A stretch of 64,000 bases of DNA from Citrobacter enshiensis (GTDB taxonomy: Bacteria > Pseudomonadota > Gammaproteobacteria > Enterobacterales > Enterobacteriaceae), in assembly GCF_029338175.1 (NCBI RefSeq), contig NZ_CP119862.1:868001-932000 (forward strand), read 5' to 3'. Below the pieces are notes generated by a model that saw only the letters and a program-made list of their open reading frames with translations, made no database searches and was not told where the DNA came from. Shown piece by piece: positions 58,571 to 64,000 of the stretch (within the stretch, counting starts at the first letter, position 1; every line of letters starts with the position of its first letter). A program made the translations under genes and the position numbers.

Positions 58571-59668
58571 ATGAAAGGACGTTGGGCAAAATATCTTCTC
58601 ACCGGAGCCGTCGTGGCGATGCTTGCTGCGTGTTCCTCTAAACCCACCGATCGCGGACAGCAGTATAAAGACGGGAAGTTTACCCAGCCTTTCTCACTGG
58701 TGAACCAACCTGATGCGGTCGGCGCGCCGATTAACGCGGGCGATTTTGCCGAGCAGGTGAATCAGATTCGCAGTTCATCACCGCGTTTATATGGTAATCA
58801 GAGCAACGTTTATAGCGCTGTTCAGGACTGGCTGCGTGCTGGCGGTGATACGCGCAGTATGCGTCAGTTCGGTATTGATGCCTGGCAGATGGAAGGCGCG
58901 GATAACTACGGCAACGTACAGTTCACCGGCTATTACACGCCAGTCATCCAGGCGCGCCATACGCGTCAGGGAGAGTTCCAGTACCCGATTTACCGGATGC
59001 CGCCAAAACGCGGACGCCTGCCGTCCCGTGCGGAGATCTACTCCGGCGCACTGAGCGACAGCTACATTCTGGCTTACAGTAATTCGTTGATGGATAACTT
59101 CATCATGGATGTACAGGGCAGCGGCTATATTGATTTTGGCGACGGCAGCCCGCTCAACTTCTTCAGCTATTCCGGGAAAAACGGCCATGCTTACCGCAGT
59201 ATCGGTAAAGTGCTGATCGACCGGGGTGAAGTAAAGAAAGAAGATATGTCGATGCAGGCGATTCGCCATTGGGGTGAAACGCACAGCGAAGCAGAAGTGC
59301 GCGAGCTGCTGGAGCAGAACCCTTCATTTGTCTTCTTTAAACCGCAATCTTATGCACCGGTGAAAGGGGCCAGCGCGGTACCGTTGATTGGTCGCGCCTC
59401 TGTTGCCTCAGACCGTAGCATTATTCCTCCGGGCACAACGCTGCTGGCGGAAGTGCCGCTGCTGGATAATGACGGTAAGTTTACCGGCCAGTATGAACTG
59501 CGCCTGATGGTGGCGCTGGATGTCGGCGGCGCAATTAAAGGCCAGCACTTTGACATTTACCAGGGCATTGGCGCGGACGCCGGGCACCGTGCAGGCTGGT
59601 ATAATCACTATGGTCGTGTCTGGGTGCTGAAGAGCGCGCCTGGCGCAGGTAACGTGTTTAGCGGCTGA
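58571..59668 (+). CDS. mltA: MltA, membrane-bound lytic murein transglycosylase A
   Basis: 365 residues. Lipoprotein signal with Cys21 in LAAC; +2 Ser directs it to the outer membrane. MltA domain and C-terminal 3D domain with the catalytic Asp in VALDVGGAIKG. Cleaves murein strands forming 1,6-anhydro ends. Start at 58571 fits the lipoprotein signal; an open frame to 58442 is rejected. Confidence 0.97.
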   Translation: MKGRWAKYLLTGAVVAMLAACSSKPTDRGQQYKDGKFTQPFSLVNQPDAVGAPINAGDFAEQVNQIRSSSPRLYGNQSNVYSAVQDWLRAGGDTRSMRQFGIDAWQMEGADNYGNVQFTGYYTPVIQARHTRQGEFQYPIYRMPPKRGRLPSRAEIYSGALSDSYILAYSNSLMDNFIMDVQGSGYIDFGDGSPLNFFSYSGKNGHAYRSIGKVLIDRGEVKKEDMSMQAIRHWGETHSEAEVRELLEQNPSFVFFKPQSYAPVKGASAVPLIGRASVASDRSIIPPGTTLLAEVPLLDNDGKFTGQYELRLMVALDVGGAIKGQHFDIYQGIGADAGHRAGWYNHYGRVWVLKSAPGAGNVFSG

Positions 59669-59704
59669 TTATGGTATTCTGAACACCATTTCTACGGAAA
59701 AGAC

Positions 59705-59730
59705 AGGGTGAGGATATTCTCACCCTTTTT
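59705..59730 (+). terminator. terminator between mltA and tcdA
   Basis: Stem AGGGTGAG/CTCACCCT, 6-nt loop, then five T. Confidence 0.85.
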
Positions 59731-59744
59731 AATTCTGAGGTTGT

Positions 59745-60551
59745 ATGTCTGTTGTGATAAGTGATGCCTGGCGTCAGCGTTTTGGCGGCACCGCGCGCCT
59801 GTATGGTGAAAAAGCGCTGCAGCTGTTTGCCGACGCGCATATCTGCGTGGTTGGGATCGGTGGGGTGGGGTCGTGGGCGGCAGAAGCGCTGGCGCGAACC
59901 GGAATTGGCGCGATCACGCTGATTGATATGGATGACGTTTGCGTCACCAATACGAATCGTCAAATTCATGCCCTGCGCGATAACGTTGGGCTGGCGAAAG
60001 CGGAAGTGATGGCGGATCGTATCCGTCTGATCAACCCGGAATGCCGGGTGAACGTTGTCGATGATTTCGTGACGCCGGATAACGTTGCTGAGTATATGAA
60101 TGCGGGTTTTTCATATGTGATCGATGCGATTGACAGCGTACGCCCGAAAGCGGCGCTGATTGCGTATTGTCGGCGTAATAAAATTCCGCTGGTCACCACC
60201 GGCGGTGCGGGTGGGCAGATCGACCCTACGCAGATTCAGGTCGTCGATTTAGCGAAAACCATTCAGGATCCGCTGGCGGCAAAACTGCGTGAGCGGTTGA
60301 AAAGTGATTTTGGCGTGGTCAAAAACAGCAAAGGCAAGCTGGGCGTTGACTGCGTGTTCTCTACCGAAGCGCTGGTGTATCCGCAGTCGGACGGGTCTGT
60401 CTGCGCAATGAAAGCGACGGCGGAAGGGCCAAAACGCATGGACTGCGCCTCTGGATTCGGTGCGGCGACCATGGTGACCGCCACTTTCGGTTTTGTTGCT
60501 GTTTCCCACGCGCTGAAGAAAATGATGGCAAAAGCGGCTCGCGAGGCTTAA
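59745..60551 (+). CDS. tcdA: TcdA (CsdL), tRNA threonylcarbamoyladenosine dehydratase
   Basis: 268 residues. E1/MoeB-like fold with nucleotide loop GIGGVGSWAAEAL (about residues 36-48). Uses ATP to cyclise t6A at tRNA position 37 to ct6A; receives help from CsdA-CsdE, encoded next on the other strand. Hydrophobic C-terminal helix near the end, as known for the family. Confidence 0.96.
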   Translation: MSVVISDAWRQRFGGTARLYGEKALQLFADAHICVVGIGGVGSWAAEALARTGIGAITLIDMDDVCVTNTNRQIHALRDNVGLAKAEVMADRIRLINPECRVNVVDDFVTPDNVAEYMNAGFSYVIDAIDSVRPKAALIAYCRRNKIPLVTTGGAGGQIDPTQIQVVDLAKTIQDPLAAKLRERLKSDFGVVKNSKGKLGVDCVFSTEALVYPQSDGSVCAMKATAEGPKRMDCASGFGAATMVTATFGFVAVSHALKKMMAKAAREA

Positions 60552-60553
60552 TG

Positions 60554-60640
60554 GTGTCGGATGGCGCTACGCTTATCCGACCTACGGTTCGTACGGCTTT
60601 GCAGGCCGGATAAGGCGCATCAGCGCCGCCATCCGGCACA
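60554..60640. repeat. REP/BIME between tcdA and csdE
   Basis: GTCGGATGGCGCTACGCTTATCCGAC and GCAGGCCGGATAAGGCG...CGCCATCCGGC units in opposite orientation between convergent genes. Confidence 0.85.
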
Positions 60641-60651
60641 ACAAACAATCC

Positions 60652-61095
60652 TCACACGTTGCGGGCTGCCTCCACAACAGCCTCGCTAAGTGCATTCAGC
60701 CCCTGGCTGCGCGAAGCGCTGAGCTGCGCGCGTAAACCCAGTTCATCAAACAACGACAGCGGGGATGTGGCCAGCAATTCAGTCGCGGTTTTACCTTCTA
60801 TCGCCGTGAGCAATACGGCCAACAGGCCGCGCACAATACGGCCTTCACTGTCACCAAAAAAGTGCAGGGTGCCATTGGCCGACAGGGTATGCCCCAACCA
60901 GACGCGGTTTTCACATCCGGCAATCTCTTTTGCCTGTGCTTTTAACGCTTCCGGTAACGCGGGAAGCTGCTTTCCCAGCAGGATCAATTGGCGATATTTA
61001 TCCTCCCACTGTGTCAGCGGGGTGAACGTATTACGTAACGTCTCTTCGGTTACGTTTGTGCCAAACGGGTGTCCAGCGAACAGAGGGTTTGTCAT
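60652..61095 (-). CDS. csdE: CsdE, sulfur acceptor protein
   Basis: 147 residues, SufE family. Active Cys61 in [10 protein letters not shown]. Accepts persulfide sulfur from CsdA and passes it on (to TcdA/CsdL and possibly others). Coupled to csdA: its ATG overlaps the csdA stop. Confidence 0.96.
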   Translation of the reverse strand: MTNPLFAGHPFGTNVTEETLRNTFTPLTQWEDKYRQLILLGKQLPALPEALKAQAKEIAGCENRVWLGHTLSANGTLHFFGDSEGRIVRGLLAVLLTAIEGKTATELLATSPLSLFDELGLRAQLSASRSQGLNALSEAVVEAARNV

Positions 61096-62300
61096 TAATC
61101 CACCAGTATTTCCAGCGCGCGGTCAATCGCATTGACCAACGCATCGACATCGCTCTTTGTATTATACGGCGCAAAAGAGGCGCGCAAAGTCCCGGTGACG
61201 CCCATTTCCGCCAATAACGGTTGAGCGCAGTGCTGTCCGGCACGTAGCGCGATGCCATATTCAGCCAGTAACGTCACCATATCGCTGTGGTGTACCCCGG
61301 CAAAGTCGAAGGCCAGCAGGCTGGAGTCCTGGCAGCGGAACGAGCGAAAACCCGGACGGGTAGCCAGTGCTTCTTCTGCCAGAGTGGCCAGCCCACGACT
61401 CCAGCTTTCGGCCTGCACGATATCGATCTCCGCCAGCCATTCCAGCGCGGCGCTCAGGCCAATAACCCCTGCAACGTTCGGCGTCCCCGCTTCCAGCTTC
61501 CACGGCGCGGATTGCGTGGTAAATCCCTCGAAGCTGACTTCATTGATCATTTTGCCGCCACCGAGCCAGGGCGACATCGCATCCAGCAGTTCTGGTTTAC
61601 CGTAGAGTACGCCAATGCCGGTCGGGCCATACAGTTTGTGGCCTGAGAATGCGTAGAAATCGATGTCGAGTAGCTGTACGTCGGCGGGGAAATGCACCGC
61701 CCCTTGCGCGCCATCGACCATCACGATCATCCCGGCAGCATGCGCGATCGCGATCGCGCGTGCCAAATCCGGGCATCCGCCCGTCACGTTGGACATTTGT
61801 CCCAACGCGAGAATGCGGCTGCGCGGGGTAATCAAATCGGACAGACGCTCAACATCGGGAACAAAATGCGCATTGAGCGGCAGTTTGACGACCTTTGCGC
61901 CCGTCTGCTCTGCCACCATCAGCCAGGGCACGAGATTGGCATGGTGCTCGGCTGCGCTCACAATGATTTCATCACCCGGTTGCAGGCGAGGGCGGGCGTA
62001 GCTTTGCGCCACCATGTTGATCGCTTCTGTGGTGCCTCGGGTCCAGACGATCGCTTTGTCGTCGGGGGCATTGATCAACTGCGCGACTTTTTCTCTGGCC
62101 GCCTCGTAACGTGCGGTCAGGCGCTGGGCTTCGGCGAATTGGCTGCGATGGACGTTTCCGGCGCTCAGACTGTAAAACTGATGCGTGGCGTCGATCACCG
62201 CCTGCGGTTTGAGGGCGGTGGCGGCGCTGTCGAGATAGACACCGGCATCAATGAGTGCGGGAAACTGCGCACGAAACTGCGCGGGATTAAAAGCGTTCAT
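61095..62300 (-). CDS. csdA: CsdA, cysteine desulfurase
   Basis: 401 residues. Aminotransferase class V fold: PLP Lys in [11 protein letters not shown] (about 222) and persulfide Cys in [11 protein letters not shown] (about 358). Releases sulfur from cysteine or cysteine sulfinate to CsdE. Start at 62300 after GAGGAATTCC; the open frame to 62432 has no such site and is longer than the family. Confidence 0.96.
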   Translation of the reverse strand: MNAFNPAQFRAQFPALIDAGVYLDSAATALKPQAVIDATHQFYSLSAGNVHRSQFAEAQRLTARYEAAREKVAQLINAPDDKAIVWTRGTTEAINMVAQSYARPRLQPGDEIIVSAAEHHANLVPWLMVAEQTGAKVVKLPLNAHFVPDVERLSDLITPRSRILALGQMSNVTGGCPDLARAIAIAHAAGMIVMVDGAQGAVHFPADVQLLDIDFYAFSGHKLYGPTGIGVLYGKPELLDAMSPWLGGGKMINEVSFEGFTTQSAPWKLEAGTPNVAGVIGLSAALEWLAEIDIVQAESWSRGLATLAEEALATRPGFRSFRCQDSSLLAFDFAGVHHSDMVTLLAEYGIALRAGQHCAQPLLAEMGVTGTLRASFAPYNTKSDVDALVNAIDRALEILVD

Positions 62301-62492
62301 GGAATTCCTCTGTTCAGTCAACAGATCGTGGCGCAAAAAGAGCCCTGATACAAGGTTTGTCCTGACCCTCGGAATCGTCTGCTTATCCATGTGAAATCCG
62401 ACCAGTGGCTTATGCTGAATAGTGTTGGGCAAATGCTTTTGCCTGTTATGAACATTTATTTAGATAGCATAAATCGCTGTAAGGAGAAGAAG

Positions 62493-62720
62493 ATGAATAA
62501 GACAGCCGCCATTATCTCTGCCTGTATGCTGAGTTTTGCCCTCAGCGCCTGTTCCGGTTCCAATTATGTGATGCACACCAATGATGGGCGAACCATTGTC
62601 TCTGAGGGGAAACCGAGGACAGATGATGAAACGGGGATGATTTCGTATAAGGACGCTAACGGCAACAAACAGCAGATTAATCGTACTGACGTGAAAGAGA
62701 TGGTTGAACTGGATCATTAA
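62493..62720 (+). CDS. ygdI: YgdI, DUF903 lipoprotein
   Basis: 75 residues. Lipobox L-S-A-C, +2 Ser (outer membrane), DUF903 core NYVMHTNDGRTIVSEGKPRTDDETG. Paralogue of YgdR in this window. The start at 62493 (AAGGAGAAGA upstream) gives a proper signal peptide; the frame upstream to 62391 is non-coding. Confidence 0.95.
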   Translation: MNKTAAIISACMLSFALSACSGSNYVMHTNDGRTIVSEGKPRTDDETGMISYKDANGNKQQINRTDVKEMVELDH

Positions 62721-62736
62721 CCGGTCAGTCATGGGC

Positions 62737-62942
62737 AAAAAAAAGCACCGCAATTTGGCGGTGCTACATTAATCACTATGGACAGACAGGGTAAATGTAC
62801 AGGAAGTGAAAAAGGGTAGCCTTGCTACCGTGGTCTGAATCGCAGACCAATTGCAAACACAACAACACAACATCACAACCGTAAGCCAAAAGCTCACCAG
62901 AACACGCATTCCGATAAAACTTTTCGTTCCGGCTCAGGAAGT
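62737..62942 (-). ncRNA. gcvB: GcvB small RNA
   Basis: About 206 nt, 5' end at 62942 (ACTTCCTGAGCC), ending at the terminator GCACCGCCAAATTGCGGTGC followed by T8. The unpaired G/U-rich seed R1 (TTGTGATGTTGTGTTGTTGTG) is intact. Hfq-dependent repressor of many amino acid and peptide transport mRNAs. Divergent from gcvA, whose product activates it. Confidence 0.97.
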
Positions 62943-63070
62943 GACGCCACTATAGGTATTTGCTGGTAGAACCTCAACGGACAAATTATAATGGCTCAGA
63001 TTAAAAAAACTAATAGGTTACATAACGTTACCTAATTGTTAAATTCTTTTAACATCAAAGTTTAAAACCC
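62943..63070. promoter_or_regulatory. gcvA-gcvB divergent promoter region
   Basis: 128 bp between the 5' ends of gcvB and gcvA. AT-rich, expected to carry the GcvA-binding site used both for activation of gcvB and for gcvA autorepression; the exact site was not defined by eye. Confidence 0.6.
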
Positions 63071-63988
63071 ATGTCAAAACGATTACCACCCCTGAATGCA
63101 TTACGTGTTTTTGATGCCGCCGCAAGGCATTTGAGCTTCACGCGCGCGGCAGAAGAGCTTTTTGTGACACAGGCCGCAGTAAGCCACCAAATCAAGTCTC
63201 TTGAGGATTTTTTGGGACTTAAGCTGTTTCGCCGTCGCAACCGATCGCTCCTCCTGACGGAGGAAGGGCAAAGCTATTTCCTCGACATTAAAGAGATTTT
63301 TTCGCAATTAACCGAAGCGACGCGTAAACTTCAGGCACGCAGTGCAAAAGGTGCCTTAACCGTCAGTTTATTGCCCAGTTTTGCCATTCAATGGCTGGTG
63401 CCCAGACTCACAAGCTTTAATTCAGCTTATCCGGGGATCGATGTCAGAATTCAGGCTGTGGATCGCCAGGAAGATAAACTGGCGGATGACGTGGACGTCG
63501 CGATTTTTTATGGGCGCGGGAACTGGCCGGGTTTGCGTGTCGAAAAATTGTACGCAGAATATTTACTGCCAGTCTGTTCGCCCTTGCTGCTCACCGGCGA
63601 CAAACCACTGAAGACGCCGGCGGATCTGGCACAGCATACGTTACTGCATGATGCTTCACGGCGTGACTGGCAAACCTATACCCGCCAGTTGGGGCTGAAT
63701 CATATTAATGTGCAGCAGGGACCTATCTTCAGCCACAGCGCAATGGTGCTGCAGGCTGCCATCCATGGACAGGGTGTCGCGTTGGCCAATAACGTGATGG
63801 CGCAGTCCGAAATTGAGGCCGGACGTCTTGTTTGTCCGTTTAATGATGTTCTGGTCAGCAAAAATGCTTTTTATCTGGTTTGTCATGACAGTCAGGCAGA
63901 ACTGGGTAAAATAGCTGCTTTTCGTCAGTGGATACTGGCAAAAGCGGCCACTGAACAAGAAAAATTCCGCTTTCGTTACGACCAATAA
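63071..63988 (+). CDS. gcvA: GcvA, glycine cleavage regulator (LysR type)
   Basis: 305 residues. Winged helix at about 7-66 (RHLSFTRAAEELFVTQAAVSHQIKSLE), then LysR ligand domain. Activates the gcvTHP operon with glycine and represses it with GcvR when glycine is low; also activates gcvB, transcribed the other way from the shared region. Confidence 0.96.
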   Translation: MSKRLPPLNALRVFDAAARHLSFTRAAEELFVTQAAVSHQIKSLEDFLGLKLFRRRNRSLLLTEEGQSYFLDIKEIFSQLTEATRKLQARSAKGALTVSLLPSFAIQWLVPRLTSFNSAYPGIDVRIQAVDRQEDKLADDVDVAIFYGRGNWPGLRVEKLYAEYLLPVCSPLLLTGDKPLKTPADLAQHTLLHDASRRDWQTYTRQLGLNHINVQQGPIFSHSAMVLQAAIHGQGVALANNVMAQSEIEAGRLVCPFNDVLVSKNAFYLVCHDSQAELGKIAAFRQWILAKAATEQEKFRFRYDQ

Positions 63989-64000
63989 TTTATGTAGGTA

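Noticed and set aside
62301..62432. Longer N-terminus for CsdA
   Set aside because: It would add 44 residues absent from the family and skip the good ribosome site before 62300.

Overview
The window is chromosomal DNA of a member of the Enterobacteriaceae. About 45 kb of it (roughly 14.3-64 kb) follows the gene order of the Escherichia coli min 62-64 region, read in the opposite direction: yqeH-yqeI-yqeJ-yqeG, yqeF-kduI-kduD-ygeA-lysR-lysA, galR-omrB/omrA-aas-lplT-tas-ygdR-ygdQ-mutH-rppH-ptsP-lgt-thyA-ppdA-ppdB-ygdB-ppdC-recC-ptrA-recB-recD-argA-amiC-three initiator tRNAs-mltA-tcdA-csdE-csdA-ygdI-gcvB-gcvA. The proteins look very close to, but not identical with, those of E. coli. Together with the non-E. 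coli arrangement of the left part, this suggests a Citrobacter-like species. That assignment is an inference from gene content and remembered similarity, not from a search.

Left, more variable part (1-14.3 kb): the 3' end of a GH2 beta-glucuronidase-type gene converges on an unusual TIM-barrel-like protein. Then come yjdI-yjdJ (small Fe-S protein and small acetyltransferase). Next is a complete yahB-yahDEFG-permease-yahIJ cluster: LysR regulator, ankyrin protein, DUF2877, FdrA-like, DUF1116, nucleobase-type permease, carbamate kinase and a Tat-exported amidohydrolase. Last is the divergent nickel/cobalt pair rcnA-rcnR with two clear RcnR operators. The yah cluster is the best candidate for an undescribed system. 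Its three core proteins belong to the families that form the E. coli oxamate carbamoyltransferase (AllFGH), so the cluster reads as export of a hydrolase, import of its product, carbamoyl transfer to phosphate, and ATP recovery by carbamate kinase. Its substrate is unknown.

Middle part (14.3-29.4 kb): a regulatory module (YqeH LuxR-type, YqeI membrane-bound ToxR/CadC-type, YqeJ FidL-like) stands where E. coli carries the edge of the ETT2 type III secretion locus, but no secretion genes are seen. A PACE efflux gene with a divergent LysR regulator sits between yqeG and yqeF. kduI-kduD has a KdgR operator, a CRP-like site and a 48-codon leader ORF overlapping kduI. araE, which I recall lying between kduD and ygeA in E. 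coli, is absent there. A second LacI-family gene is tightly coupled downstream of galR. The twin small RNAs OmrB and OmrA precede aas.

Right part (29.4-64 kb): housekeeping genes for phospholipid repair, mismatch repair, RNA 5' end processing, PTS-Ntr, lipoprotein synthesis, thymidylate synthesis, pseudopilins, RecBCD, arginine biosynthesis, cell separation, initiator tRNA, murein turnover, CsdA sulfur transfer and glycine cleavage control. Notable small-scale signals are DnaA boxes upstream of mutH, a compensatory base-pair change in one of three initiator tRNA genes, several REP clusters, and the GcvB small RNA.
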